64,000 bases of DNA from Parabacteroides hominis (lineage in GTDB: Bacteria; Bacteroidota; Bacteroidia; Bacteroidales; Tannerellaceae), in the NCBI RefSeq assembly GCF_014287585.1, contig NZ_JACOOJ010000002.1, positions 1 to 64,000 of the forward strand, read 5' to 3'. Within the stretch, counting starts at the first letter, position 1, and each line of letters starts with the position of its first letter. The position numbers were made by a program, and so were the translations under genes. This document shows, one piece after another, positions 44,326-53,636 of this stretch. The notes below the pieces were generated by a model. The model was not told where the DNA came from, ran no database searches, and worked only from the letters and a program-made list of their open reading frames with translations.

Positions 44326-44649
44326 ATGAAGAAGATGAAATGGATGTATGCGCTACTGGCCATATTCCTGCTGACAAGCTGCGGAACGCTTATGCAGCCC
44401 TATCAAATGGATGGCAAGATGAAAGACATCGAATTAGGCATGACCAAAAAGAAAGTGATCTCCATATTGGGAAAAGATTTCGAATCGGCGGGCGCCCGTA
44501 TGACCTCCGAAGGTTCGATCGAAACCATCAGTTACAAGACTGCTTCCATGACTGAGAACACGGAAGGATATTACTTATTAAGTTTCAAAGACGGAAAACT
44601 GGTCGAGTGGTTTAAGGAAAAATATCCGGTACATAATCACCAACACTAA
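44326..44649 (+). CDS. Small lipoprotein, SmpA/OmlA-like
   Basis: Lipoprotein of 107 residues: signal peptide with lipobox LTSC (Cys near residue 19), then IELGMTKKKVISILGKDFES, a helix-turn typical of BamE/SmpA-like folds that often starts LGMTKxEVxxxLG. Probably in the periplasm or outer membrane. The role is unknown. A TATCTTAG box at 44286-44293 is a likely promoter. A strong hairpin follows the stop. Confidence 0.7.
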   Translation: MKKMKWMYALLAIFLLTSCGTLMQPYQMDGKMKDIELGMTKKKVISILGKDFESAGARMTSEGSIETISYKTASMTENTEGYYLLSFKDGKLVEWFKEKYPVHNHQH

Positions 44650-44849
44650 TTGAAGCAAACTATAATAATCGAATAAGGCAGATGCCTCTGGGCATCTGCC
44701 TTATCTTTTTTACGGTTATACACCTTTTTCGATACATGCACCCGGCTAAAACTGACCGGATGGCCGTGGTTCTCAATCTCCGCTTCCCTACTTCCTCTTC
44801 GGTTCGCTTTGATGTAATCCATAAACGAATCTTTCTTTTTTGTTTTCAT
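44646..44849 (-). CDS. Small basic protein of unknown function
   Basis: ORF of 67 residues, strongly basic (KTKKKDSFMDYIKANRRGS, KKVYNRKKDK). It has a promoter-like TATCTTTG 22 bp upstream. No function is recognised; the composition suggests nucleic acid binding. Its last codons are formed by the terminator hairpin at 44673-44704, which is unusual: either the coding part really ends earlier in related genes, or the hairpin has extended it. Confidence 0.5.
   Translation of the reverse strand: MKTKKKDSFMDYIKANRRGSREAEIENHGHPVSFSRVHVSKKVYNRKKDKADAQRHLPYSIIIVCFN
44673..44704. terminator. Strong 14-bp hairpin, bidirectional terminator candidate
   Basis: ATAAGGCAGATGCC (44673-44686) and GGCATCTGCCTTAT (44691-44704) pair perfectly around a 4-nt loop, followed on the plus strand by a T-run. 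It lies after the lipoprotein gene, but inside the C-terminal codons of the opposing small ORF. Confidence 0.8.
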
Positions 44850-44870
44850 ACTGATAAATCTTTAACGCGA

Positions 44871-44878
44871 CAAAGATA
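44871..44878 (-). promoter_or_regulatory. Promoter -7 box of the small basic protein gene
   Basis: TATCTTTG on the minus strand, 22 bp before the ATG at 44849. No good -33 box. Confidence 0.5.
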
Positions 44879-45405
44879 CGGATAATATTTGAATATGACC
44901 ACAGACTCATGTTTCACCATTTCTTAGATTATCCTCTAAATCCCCCTTGGTTGTTTTATTTAATTAGGGTTCACACTGTCCGGGAGACTCTATAGATCAG
45001 CATGTTGCTGTGAACCCTGTGAATGCAAGATAGAAAAAGGCGGGATTGACCGATAGGATTGGCTGATCGTAAACCGGTTTCACAGCCTTCACAGCCTTCA
45101 CAACAAATCGCTGGCCATTAGCCTTTTACCGCTGTGAACCCTGTTTTTTAGTTTTGTCATATAAGGGATCTGATTGGTTCCTGTCCCATAAAATATAGGT
45201 TATAGGCTAAAAAATACAGCCTTTAGCCTGTCCGGGAAAAGCCTATAGGGTAGCAGCAAAAAGGTAGGCATCTATCCGGCAACCGATGCCGACCTTTTCG
45301 GGAAGCGACAGGCATCTAAAAAGTACAGCCGGGAATCCGTCATATCTCGTAAACTTTAGATACATTTGAACTCACAAATTATCTAAAGCGACATAAGACG
45401 GATAA
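44879..45405. other. Structured gene-free region before the glycerate kinase gene
   Basis: No ORF is supported. AGGGTTCACA (44966-44975) is the exact inverse of TGTGAACCCT (45009-45018), and GCTGTGAACCCTGT occurs at 45007-45020 and 45131-45144, the second followed by a T-run. CACAGCCTT is doubled near 45084-45101. A 13-of-14-bp hairpin is at 45259-45298. It could be a structured RNA or the remnant of a mobile element. A promoter box TACATTTG lies at 45361-45368. Confidence 0.45.
45361..45368 (+). promoter_or_regulatory. Promoter -7 box of the glycerate kinase gene
   Basis: TACATTTG, 37 bp before the ATG at 45406. Confidence 0.55.
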
Positions 45406-46551
45406 ATGAATAAAGTAATAATAGCCATCGACTCTTTTAAAGGCTGCCTGACCTCAGAAGAGGCAGGGATTGCGGTAATGAAAGGTATCAAAGCCATCTT
45501 TCCAGATTGCGAAACCCTGCTGTTTCCGATCGCCGACGGAGGCGAAGGTATGTTGGACATACTTATCTCCGCGACAAAGGGGAAATACCGGACCCTGCCG
45601 GCACACGGCCCCCTGATGGAACCCATGCAGGGCCGGTACGGTATTTCGGGCGACGGGCAAACAGCTCTGGTCGAGATGGCGACCGTCAACGGCTTGCCCC
45701 TGGTTCCCGAAGAAAAAAGGAATCCGATGTTGGCGACAACTTATGGGACGGGTGAACTGATTCTCGATGCCCTCGAACAGGGTTGCCGCCGTTTTATAGT
45801 AGGTATCGGAGGCAGCGCCACCAATGATGCCGGGTTAGGGATGCTGCAAGCCTTAGGGTTCCGCTTCCTAAACAAGCGGGGGGATCTGTTGGGGACAGGC
45901 GGCAGGATCCTATCGCAGGTAACCTCCATCGACACATCTGCCGTGCATCCGGCTTTAAAGGAAGCCTGTTTCACGATCGCCTGCGATGTACATAATCCTT
46001 TCTGCGGACCCGATGGAGCAGCTTATGTCTTCGCTCCGCAAAAGGGGGCCGATACCGGGATGGTCAAAGAGCTGGATGCCGGTATGCAGGCTCTTTCACA
46101 GGTTATCCGGTCGGCTACAGGCAAAGACATTTCGGATGTCCCCGGAGCCGGGGCAGCCGGAGGAATGGGTGGCGGCTTCCTCGCGTTCCTGAATGCCGAG
46201 TTAAAACCAGGCATTCGTCTGGTACTCGACACGCTGGACTTTGGTGAGAAAATAAAGGGAGCCGACCTGATCTTTACCGGTGAAGGACGAGCCGACCGGC
46301 AGACAGCGATGGGAAAAGTGCCTTTCGGTATCCTGGAAGAGGCCCGGAAACAGAACGTCCCCGTCATCGTACTTGCTGGAAGCATAGAAGATACGGATCG
46401 GATGAACCAGGCTGGCTTTCAGGGGGTATTCTCGATCACACCAGGCCCTGTCGCGATGGAGAAAGCGATGGAACCGGAGTTTGCAGGAGAAAATATCCGC
46501 AGGCTGGTAACTCAGATTTGTTCGGTAATCCACCCGTTCGCCACGCGCTAA
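45406..46551 (+). CDS. Glycerate kinase (GK-I/GarK family)
   Basis: Protein of 381 residues that phosphorylates glycerate. N-terminal IIAIDSFKGCLTSEEA and FPIADGGEGMLD (near 45-56), GIGGSATNDAGLGMLQALG (about 135-153) and GAGAAGGMGGGFLAFL are signatures of the family. Soluble. It is followed 12 bp later by the AraC-type regulator, probably in the same transcript. Confidence 0.92.
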   Translation: MNKVIIAIDSFKGCLTSEEAGIAVMKGIKAIFPDCETLLFPIADGGEGMLDILISATKGKYRTLPAHGPLMEPMQGRYGISGDGQTALVEMATVNGLPLVPEEKRNPMLATTYGTGELILDALEQGCRRFIVGIGGSATNDAGLGMLQALGFRFLNKRGDLLGTGGRILSQVTSIDTSAVHPALKEACFTIACDVHNPFCGPDGAAYVFAPQKGADTGMVKELDAGMQALSQVIRSATGKDISDVPGAGAAGGMGGGFLAFLNAELKPGIRLVLDTLDFGEKIKGADLIFTGEGRADRQTAMGKVPFGILEEARKQNVPVIVLAGSIEDTDRMNQAGFQGVFSITPGPVAMEKAMEPEFAGENIRRLVTQICSVIHPFATR

Positions 46552-46563
46552 AACAAGAAAAAT

Positions 46564-47376
46564 ATGTACACGGAATATCAACCTTGCGGACTATTGTCGG
46601 CCTACATTGATAAATATTGGGTATTCAAAGGGAAAACCGAACTCGGCACGTACTTCAAAATATTGCCGGACGGTTGCTGCGACTTTATCTTTTCCATTGG
46701 AGACACTGCACAATGTGTCGGCACGAACCAGCCGGTCATGCAACCCTATCGTTGCTTCTTCGTCGGTCCGATGACTACTTTCTCGGAGTTGGTCACGAAC
46801 ACGCCGAGCGTTCACATGCTGGGAGTCCGTTTCCATCCTTGCGGGTTAACCGCTTTCTGCAAACCGCCTCTCTCTGAATTTACGAACCAGAGGATAAGCA
46901 GCAACGACCTGACGCTTCTCTTTACGGACTCGTTTGCCGAATCATTATGTGAAGCACAGACTTTGCAGCAGCAGATTTGCCTGATCGAACGGTTCCTTAT
47001 CCACCGCCTGAAAGACAACTATGAGATTGATCCTCAGATCCCGTTCGCCGTGCAGCAGATCAATCGCTCGAAAGGGCGTCTCCCGATCCTGCAATTGATG
47101 GATGAAATCTGCATTTGCCAACGTCATTTCGAACGCAAATTCAAAGCATATACCGGCTATACTCCAAAAGAATACAGCCGGATCATGAAATTCAGAAACA
47201 CCATCGACCTGCTGAAAAATTGCGTACCGGACAACCTGCTTACGATTGCCGTTGAAGCGGGCTATTACGACCTCTCCCACTTCAATAAGGAAATCCGGCA
47301 GTTATCCGGCAATACACCGGCTTCTTTCCTCTCGATCCCTATCCCCGAAGATGTCTTGCTGACTTACCTGGAATGA
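46564..47376 (+). CDS. AraC-family transcription regulator (DUF6597 N-domain)
   Basis: Protein of 270 residues. The N-terminal ligand-type domain (about 1-130: YWVFKGKTELGTYFKILPDGCCDFIF) matches the DUF6597 group. The C-terminal two HTH units (about 165-260) include CICQRHFERKFKAYTGYTPKEYSRIMKFR and AVEAGYYDLSHFNKEIR. Effector and targets are unknown; the neighbouring glycerate kinase and PPOX genes are candidates. Confidence 0.9.
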   Translation: MYTEYQPCGLLSAYIDKYWVFKGKTELGTYFKILPDGCCDFIFSIGDTAQCVGTNQPVMQPYRCFFVGPMTTFSELVTNTPSVHMLGVRFHPCGLTAFCKPPLSEFTNQRISSNDLTLLFTDSFAESLCEAQTLQQQICLIERFLIHRLKDNYEIDPQIPFAVQQINRSKGRLPILQLMDEICICQRHFERKFKAYTGYTPKEYSRIMKFRNTIDLLKNCVPDNLLTIAVEAGYYDLSHFNKEIRQLSGNTPASFLSIPIPEDVLLTYLE

Positions 47377-47417
47377 AAAAGTCGTTTTTTTACAATAGAG
47401 CAGGGCAGTTCCACCCC

Positions 47418-47425
47418 TACATTTG
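47418..47425 (+). promoter_or_regulatory. Promoter -7 box of the PPOX-like gene
   Basis: TACATTTG, 25 bp before the ATG. Confidence 0.6.
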
Positions 47426-47450
47426 CACGTAACTAATAAAACATTGAAAT

Positions 47451-47852
47451 ATGAAACTTATGAAAGAAAAAGCAGAACAGTTATTGCAACATTGCGAGGT
47501 TGTGGTTATTACTTCCGTCAACGAAGAAGGGTATCCCCGCCCTGTCCCCATGAGCAAAATCAAATCGGAAGGATATTCCGTGGTCTGGATGGCAACCGGC
47601 AACGACTCTCTGAAAACGAAAGATTTCCGTCTGAATCCCAAAGCGGGCTTATGCTATAGCGAAAATGGCAATAGCGTGGCATTAACCGGAGAGGTAGAGG
47701 TAATTACCGATGCTGAAATAAAAAAGGAACTCTGGCAGGAATGGTTTATCGCCCACTTCCCGTTAGGACCGGCTGATCCGAATTATGTCCTGCTCAAATT
47801 CAAAGGACAAAAGGCTACGATCTGGATCGATGGGGTATTTATTCACGAATAG
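47451..47852 (+). CDS. Pyridoxamine 5-phosphate oxidase-like flavin/heme-binding protein
   Basis: Split-barrel protein of 133 residues, related to the general stress protein 26 group of PPOX-like proteins. EVVVITSVNEEGYPRPVPMSKI (about 17-38), FRLNPKAGLCY and NSVALTGEVEVITD fit the fold. It probably binds a flavin. The exact reaction is unknown. It has its own promoter. Confidence 0.82.
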   Translation: MKLMKEKAEQLLQHCEVVVITSVNEEGYPRPVPMSKIKSEGYSVVWMATGNDSLKTKDFRLNPKAGLCYSENGNSVALTGEVEVITDAEIKKELWQEWFIAHFPLGPADPNYVLLKFKGQKATIWIDGVFIHE

Positions 47853-47863
47853 CCAGATTCAGA

Positions 47864-48802
47864 TTAGAAATTCTTCTTCTCGTCGATAATATATTCCGGA
47901 CGTGCTTTGATCTCGTCAAACAAGATGCCGACATATTGCCCTAACACACCGACCGTCAGCAATTGGACGCCGCCAAAGAAAATAACGGAGGTCATGATGG
48001 AAGTCCAACCTGTTTCAGCATTGCTGAAGCCGTATATCTTGCCTAAGGTAAACCAGACGGCCAATATGATACCGACCAATACGGCTATAAAGCCCAAGCT
48101 CGTCGCCAGGCGCAACGGCTTCTTGGAGAAATAAAGCATGGCGGTGGTGGCAAACTTCCACATCTTGCTGAACGGGTATTTCGTTTCCCCGGCGATGCGT
48201 GCCTCCCGTTCATAATAGAAAGGAACCTGCTTGAAGCCTACCCAGCTGATCAGTCCGCGAATATATTTTCCGCGCTCCTGAAAACGGTCGAACTGGTCCA
48301 TCACCTTGCGGTCTATCATACGGAAATCGCCTGTATCTAACGGGAAATTCACATCACTCATATAGTTCAGCATACGATAAAAAGCCTTCGCCGTCACTTT
48401 CTTGAAAAGCCCTTCCCCTTCGCGGGACTTGCGGACGCAATAAACCACGTTCGCCTGCTCTTTTTCCTGCAATTCAAGAATGGAAGGGATAAGTTCGGGA
48501 GGGTCTTGCATATCTGCATCCAGGATGACAGCCAAGTCGGCATCGCAATTATTGATACCTGCCGTGACAGCCGGCTGATGTCCGAAGTTACGGGAGAAAT
48601 GGATCACCTTCACCTGCGGATCGGAAGCCGCGATCTCGTCCAGCATCAGACGCGTCCGGTCCCGGCTACCGTCGTTGATATAGATAATTTCCGTCAAAAC
48701 AGGGAGCTTATGCAACGCCTCCCGTGTACGCCGGTATGATTCGGCAATGACCAACTCCTCGTTATAACAAGGGACTATGACCGCAAGTTTCTTCATCTGC
48801 AT
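47864..48802 (-). CDS. GT2-family glycosyltransferase with two membrane helices
   Basis: Protein of 312 residues resembling polyprenyl-phosphate glycosyltransferases (DPM1/GtrB type). GT-A motifs are VIVPCYNEE, YINDGSRD, DADMQDPPEL (about 95-104) and the QERGKYIRG region. Two C-terminal membrane spans (about 230-290). It would load a sugar on a lipid carrier for the GtrA-type flippase encoded directly upstream. It starts at ATG 48802, immediately after the gtrA stop; the ATG at 48796 is an alternative. Confidence 0.88.
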   Translation of the reverse strand: MQMKKLAVIVPCYNEELVIAESYRRTREALHKLPVLTEIIYINDGSRDRTRLMLDEIAASDPQVKVIHFSRNFGHQPAVTAGINNCDADLAVILDADMQDPPELIPSILELQEKEQANVVYCVRKSREGEGLFKKVTAKAFYRMLNYMSDVNFPLDTGDFRMIDRKVMDQFDRFQERGKYIRGLISWVGFKQVPFYYEREARIAGETKYPFSKMWKFATTAMLYFSKKPLRLATSLGFIAVLVGIILAVWFTLGKIYGFSNAETGWTSIMTSVIFFGGVQLLTVGVLGQYVGILFDEIKARPEYIIDEKKNF

Positions 48803-49186
48803 TTAAGCTTTAAACGTATAAAACTTATTCATGATAAAATTAATCACCGTGTAAAAAGCCATTGCTATCAATTGGTTATAATATGGGTCGATCGACAGGT
48901 ATGGATTCAGGACATACACTAAAAGCCCCAATTGCAACAGATAACACACTCCGAACACGACACCGAAACGGACGGCACTGCCGATCCATCCAGCCGAACT
49001 TCGGAATGTCCATTGCTTATTCCATATAAAACTATTCAATACGCCTGCTACATAACCGACCACATTCGAAACGACATCCGAACATCCGAACAACTTCATC
49101 ATGATCCAGATGACGACGGCGGTTATCACCGTATTACTCACTCCCACTATACCATATTTAATGGCTTGCTTGACTGTTTCCTCCAT
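48803..49186 (-). CDS. GtrA-family membrane protein
   Basis: Protein of 127 residues with four membrane helices (KYGIVGVSNTVITAVVIWIMM, VGYVAGVLNSFIWNKQWTFR). GtrA proteins are thought to flip lipid-linked sugars, and this one is paired with the GT2 gene. Its start overlaps the upstream gene by 29 bp. Confidence 0.88.
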   Translation of the reverse strand: MEETVKQAIKYGIVGVSNTVITAVVIWIMMKLFGCSDVVSNVVGYVAGVLNSFIWNKQWTFRSSAGWIGSAVRFGVVFGVCYLLQLGLLVYVLNPYLSIDPYYNQLIAMAFYTVINFIMNKFYTFKA

Positions 49187-49916
49187 TCTTTTTTATAATC
49201 TCTTCCACTTCCTCGGCCGATAGTTCCTTCACATTCGTAATAGTGAAGACCTGCGAAAGAAAGTTTCCATACTGGTTACATTCGTTAATCACCTTGTCCA
49301 GCGTCTGCTTGATATCTATCCGGACCGGGATCAGGAAAACCAGTTCCATATGTTTCTCACCTATTGTCAACCGTTCGATTTCGCAATCCGCTTTTTCCAG
49401 GGAATAGGGAAATTCACGTTCGATCACCTTCTTCTGATACTCCAAGAACGGTTTCAGCTCATTTGCAAGGATCAGCACATAAAAGCGTAACTTTTCCCCT
49501 CTTCCTCCCAAACCGGTAGAGATATAAATCTGCTTCTCGTCCGATAGTTCGGATTCCAGAGCGATACGGCTTTCCATCAAAGCCATATAAGCCCAGTCCG
49601 CCACATCAGGATCCGGAGCCTGGGCATATTCTTCCAGTATCCGGTATGCTTTTACCTGGCGTGAGGTAGCGAGCATAGACAATACATACTTCTTATGTTC
49701 CGTAGTCGATTCAGGATCGTCCAGGCTATCCTCGAAAATCGAAAAATCCATTTTCGATACATCCGGCTTATCCTGATCTTTCCTGATCTTTTCCGAATAT
49801 TTAAAATACTCCATCTGCCGTTCTACGGGTACACGCTGTTCTAATATATGGAAATGTCCGTCAATCTTACTAAATGAATCCCGGAACTTCTTGAAAATAT
49901 CATTATCCTCTTTCAT
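49158..49916 (-). CDS. Conserved hypothetical protein, helical then alpha/beta
   Basis: Protein of 252 residues, not recognised. The N-terminal half (about 50-120) is helical and HEAT-like (ALMESRIALESELS). The C-terminal half has alternating strands (RLTIGEKHMELVFLIPVRIDIKQTL). There is no signal peptide or membrane span. It is co-transcribed with gtrA and the GT2 gene from the promoter at 49966. Confidence 0.7.
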   Translation of the reverse strand: MKEDNDIFKKFRDSFSKIDGHFHILEQRVPVERQMEYFKYSEKIRKDQDKPDVSKMDFSIFEDSLDDPESTTEHKKYVLSMLATSRQVKAYRILEEYAQAPDPDVADWAYMALMESRIALESELSDEKQIYISTGLGGRGEKLRFYVLILANELKPFLEYQKKVIEREFPYSLEKADCEIERLTIGEKHMELVFLIPVRIDIKQTLDKVINECNQYGNFLSQVFTITNVKELSAEEVEEIIKKNGGNSQASH

Positions 49917-49965
49917 AAAGCCTGCTTTTTAGTTTTGTACATATCCAATAAACAAGAAACTAAGA

Positions 49966-49973
49966 CAAATGTA
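49966..49973 (-). promoter_or_regulatory. Promoter -7 box of the hypothetical-gtrA-GT2 operon
   Basis: TACATTTG on the minus strand, 50 bp before the ATG at 49916. Confidence 0.55.
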
Positions 49974-50023
49974 AGGCTTTTTCGCGATAAATAACTTATC
50001 ACAAGGATAAAAACAGGATATTA

Positions 50024-51025
50024 TTATGCCCCGGCATAAATAAGGAAGCCCAAGCCGATCACAAACAGGACGAACATTCCGGCATTCAGATAATCCGAAG
50101 AACGCGGAGCTCCCCTGAATTCATGCCATACCAGAATTCCCCAAAGTGCGGATACAAGCGTCGCCCCCTGCCCCAGACCGTAGGAAATGGCGGCCCCGGC
50201 TTTTTCCGAAGCAATCATACTGAAAGACTGGCCGATACACCAGATAACGCCTCCCAATATACCCACCAGGTGCGTCCTGGCATTCCCCTTGAAATAACCG
50301 GAGATGGAAACCGGCTCACCTTCCACCGGACGCTTCATGGCAATCGTATTGAACAGGAAATTACTGATGAACACGCCTAAAGAGAAGATAAACACAGCGG
50401 TATAAGGTGTCAGCTTGCCCGGCGCAGGCTCTGCAAAATTGTCCAGATCCATCGAAGCCGCAACAAAGCGATAGAAGAAAGCCATGATCACACCGGCTGC
50501 AATCGAAATAAAGAGACCCTTTCCCGACACTTTTTTCGAACCGACCAATGCTTTCTTATAAGCCAACCCATTCAACAGGATGGCAACCGTGATCAGAGCT
50601 ACGCCGATAAAGATGTACAAAGGTTCTCCTTTGGCCGCCCCGAAATAGTTGACCAATACGCCCAATACCAATGCCAGCCCGATCCCGACCGGAAAAGCCA
50701 CCGACATGCCGCAAATCGCAATAGCCGCCGACAACAAGATATTGGCTGCATTAAAAATAATGCCACCCACGAAAGCGCTCCCCAACGACCCCATATCGGC
50801 TTGCGCCAGATTAGGCAGGAACCTCTGTCCTTCGGAGCCGAAGCTGCCCAACGTAAAAGCGGAAAGAATGGAAAAGAGCAACACGCCGATCACATAATCC
50901 CAATAAAAAAACTCATACCGCCAGGTCTTCGAGGCCAGCTTCTGTGTATTTCCCCACGATCCCCAACAGAGCATTGTGACAACGCAGAACAGGATCGCCA
51001 ACGAATAATCTTGTACTATAAACAT
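50024..51025 (-). CDS. GRP/RhaT-like sugar transporter, probable ribose uptake
   Basis: Membrane protein of 333 residues with about 10 helices in the drug/metabolite-transporter pattern. N-terminal LCWGSWGNTQKLA and GMSVAFPVGIGLALVLGVLVNYFG resemble the glucose/ribose porter (GRP) family. It is last in the operon with nucleoside hydrolase, ADP-ribosylglycohydrolase and ribokinase, so ribose or a ribonucleoside is the likely cargo (inference). Confidence 0.85.
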   Translation of the reverse strand: MFIVQDYSLAILFCVVTMLCWGSWGNTQKLASKTWRYEFFYWDYVIGVLLFSILSAFTLGSFGSEGQRFLPNLAQADMGSLGSAFVGGIIFNAANILLSAAIAICGMSVAFPVGIGLALVLGVLVNYFGAAKGEPLYIFIGVALITVAILLNGLAYKKALVGSKKVSGKGLFISIAAGVIMAFFYRFVAASMDLDNFAEPAPGKLTPYTAVFIFSLGVFISNFLFNTIAMKRPVEGEPVSISGYFKGNARTHLVGILGGVIWCIGQSFSMIASEKAGAAISYGLGQGATLVSALWGILVWHEFRGAPRSSDYLNAGMFVLFVIGLGFLIYAGA

Positions 51026-51032
51026 AACTTCC

Positions 51033-52049
51033 TTATTTTGAAACAGGTTGATGCATCATATAACTTTCAATCAAAGCTGCCATTTCCGCCGCCGGCACTT
51101 TTTCCATCAGGCGAAGATCCCTGCCTTTTCCGTCCGGCATCCAGCTATTGGCACCTTCATCATCCACGACACGGAATGTCCCGCGTTCAACATTGTAATA
51201 GGGTTCATATCCTTTGACAGCCACCAGCACAGCCGTAAGATCCCAACTCATCCGTCCGTCCGGGTCGCCTTCGGCAAAACAAAGTGAATAGGCGTCTTTT
51301 ACCGGGCTGTCCTCCACATCCATCTGCACCAGCTTCTTGCCGGTAAAGATCACATTCCCGATTTCGAAACCACTGAATATGATTTCCGTAGGCCATTGCT
51401 CCGCCACCACGCGGGATGCCGGAGTATCGCAATAGACATTAAATTCCTTCCCTTCGGGGAATAAACCGGCCATCGAAACCAGCCGTTTCACCTTCTTTGC
51501 GACTAAATCACGGCCGGAAAGCGGACTATACTCGTCACCACCGGAAAGCAAAAGGTCTTTCAGGTTAGTGAAAAAACCGATCGTACAGACCACGACGCTG
51601 CTATCCGGCTGCGTGCTCAAAATCCGGCGGTAGACTTTCACGGCATCCGGGGCATCCGAAGTTTTTGCCGTTTTATGCGGATAGCGGGCCGGAAGTTCTT
51701 CGGTCCATTTCGTCTTATGCCAGGTGGTCAGCGAAGCGCCTCCCTCGCTTTTCGGAGCACCGACAGGGATGTCCGGTCGTTTGAAATAGGTGTTCAGCAC
51801 TTCTATGCAGGGTACGACATGTTCGTCCTTATTAGACGAAACAGTCGCTAAAATGTTCACTTGACCGCTATCTGCCAACGCGTGCATCAGAGCCATCGCA
51901 CCGACATCGTCATAATCCGGTCCCAGATCCGTATCCAATATCAGGTTGACAGGTTGTACCATTACTTCTTCCGGAGCAGTAGCAGCCGGTTTTCCGGAAC
52001 AGGCCGCCAGCAAAGCAGCCAAACAGGTAAAAAGAATCGATTTCTTCAT
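51033..52049 (-). CDS. Nucleoside hydrolase lipoprotein
   Basis: Lipoprotein of 338 residues. Signal peptide with lipobox LAAC (Cys near 17). The Ca2+-binding LILDTDLGPDYDDVGAMALMHAL (about 37-59) is the hallmark of inosine-uridine nucleoside hydrolases. It splits nucleosides into base and ribose in the periplasm. The ATG at 52049 is chosen because it begins the signal peptide; the longer reading overlaps the upstream gene. Confidence 0.9.
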   Translation of the reverse strand: MKKSILFTCLAALLAACSGKPAATAPEEVMVQPVNLILDTDLGPDYDDVGAMALMHALADSGQVNILATVSSNKDEHVVPCIEVLNTYFKRPDIPVGAPKSEGGASLTTWHKTKWTEELPARYPHKTAKTSDAPDAVKVYRRILSTQPDSSVVVCTIGFFTNLKDLLLSGGDEYSPLSGRDLVAKKVKRLVSMAGLFPEGKEFNVYCDTPASRVVAEQWPTEIIFSGFEIGNVIFTGKKLVQMDVEDSPVKDAYSLCFAEGDPDGRMSWDLTAVLVAVKGYEPYYNVERGTFRVVDDEGANSWMPDGKGRDLRLMEKVPAAEMAALIESYMMHQPVSK

Positions 52050-52059
52050 GTTATTGAAT

Positions 52060-53613
52060 TTATGGGTGAACAACTTGAAGAGGACTGTCGGAATAAACCA
52101 ACGCCTCGTTAAAACGAACGGATGCACCCGCCACCGGGTTCAACCATTTGAATGTAAAGATATGCTTTCCTTTCGGAATTTGGTATTTCCAGAACAGATC
52201 GTGCCTGCGTGTCCTGGATGCAGCCGGTAAATTTGCCGTTTCGACAAGTTCGCCATCCATATACATTTCCACACGGGCCACATATTCTTCGTCGGCAGCA
52301 CGCACACGACCTTTAAATACGATCCCGGTTCCGTCAAGCACGACCTTGCCGACATCGGCAACTTCCCGATTCACATGGATGCGCCCGACCGGATACAATC
52401 CTTCGAAGCCTTTTTCCAGACGGACCGGGACAGGTGCTTGGCAGGCAATCGTCACGTCCTCATCTCCCACTGTTCCGCCATTTCTTTCGACCATTTGCAA
52501 GGCTTGTTTAAAAGACATTTCATACGTCCGGGTCAACGAGATATCCGTATAGGCAAAGTTCATATCCTCCACATCTTTGAGATTTCCCATCCAGTATTCC
52601 GGTATCCGGCTATAGCCCAGAACCGTACCTAAAATACCGGCAGCCGAAGCCGGGTTGCAATCCGAATCCTGGCCGCAACGGGTCGCTATATCCATCGTCT
52701 TGAAGAAATCTCCATCGCCATACAACAATCCGATCAGGATATAAGCGCTATTAATGACCGCATCGATATTGAACGGAACGAAAACTCCGTCCGGGCAACC
52801 GATATCCTCGCTCCACTTCTTCTCACACTCGAACCAGGTACGTTTCCAGTCATCCGGAAACTCGGCATGCCAACGGATCACGTCCTGCATGCATTGGTAA
52901 TACCGGCTTTGCTCCGGTATCGTTTTCAAAGCCTCAGTCACGATAAATCCGATATCATCCGAGATAAACGCAAGCGAATACATCGCCCCGACATATACAC
53001 CACCATACCAACCATCGCCATAATTCATGATATGCCCGATCTTGTCGGATATTTCAGACGCGGAATTAGGCATACCCGGAGACATCAGCCCGGAATAATC
53101 GGCCTCTATCTGATAGTCCAGATCGTCTGCATGCGGATTGTTCAGCCAATGGCCGGATGCAGGCGGCATGATCCCCTGCAAGATATTATAACGGGCCGCT
53201 TGGTTCGCATGCCAGAGCATATAACCGGCACTGGCAAAAGCCATGGCAAACGAATCGACAGGAGCATCCAGCCCCAACCGGTCGAAGACGTCCACAAACG
53301 TCAGGTCCATATAGACATCGTCATACAAACCTGGCGAGTTTTCATACCACCACCTCATATATCCGTCTCTCCAGGGAATCGGGACATATTCCTGTATCAT
53401 CGTCCCGTTATACTTGAACTCTGTCGGTCCTCCATAGGTACAACCGATCGTTTGTCCTGCCCATCCCCCTTTTATCTTATCCAACAGTTTTTCACGGCTG
53501 ATGGTAAATGATTCGGGAAGAGTCGTCGTTTTTTGTCCGATCGGTTGTTGCGAACAGGAGACAGTTCCTAACAACAAAAAACCTCCCAAGACATGTAATA
53601 TTGCTTTTTTCAT
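52060..53613 (-). CDS. ADP-ribosylglycohydrolase family lipoprotein
   Basis: Lipoprotein of 517 residues: signal peptide ending in TVSC (Cys about 20). The ADP_ribosyl_GH core has GGWAGQTIGCTYGGP (about 50-64), YDDVYMDLTFVD (metal Asp cluster, near 96-107) and GQDSDCNPASAAGILGTVLG (about 314-333). A C-terminal beta domain (about 400-517) may bind the substrate. It probably releases ADP-ribose or a ribosyl product in the periplasm for the co-encoded hydrolase and transporter. Confidence 0.88.
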   Translation of the reverse strand: MKKAILHVLGGFLLLGTVSCSQQPIGQKTTTLPESFTISREKLLDKIKGGWAGQTIGCTYGGPTEFKYNGTMIQEYVPIPWRDGYMRWWYENSPGLYDDVYMDLTFVDVFDRLGLDAPVDSFAMAFASAGYMLWHANQAARYNILQGIMPPASGHWLNNPHADDLDYQIEADYSGLMSPGMPNSASEISDKIGHIMNYGDGWYGGVYVGAMYSLAFISDDIGFIVTEALKTIPEQSRYYQCMQDVIRWHAEFPDDWKRTWFECEKKWSEDIGCPDGVFVPFNIDAVINSAYILIGLLYGDGDFFKTMDIATRCGQDSDCNPASAAGILGTVLGYSRIPEYWMGNLKDVEDMNFAYTDISLTRTYEMSFKQALQMVERNGGTVGDEDVTIACQAPVPVRLEKGFEGLYPVGRIHVNREVADVGKVVLDGTGIVFKGRVRAADEEYVARVEMYMDGELVETANLPAASRTRRHDLFWKYQIPKGKHIFTFKWLNPVAGASVRFNEALVYSDSPLQVVHP

Positions 53614-53636
53614 ATTTATAAAGAATAAGATTTATA

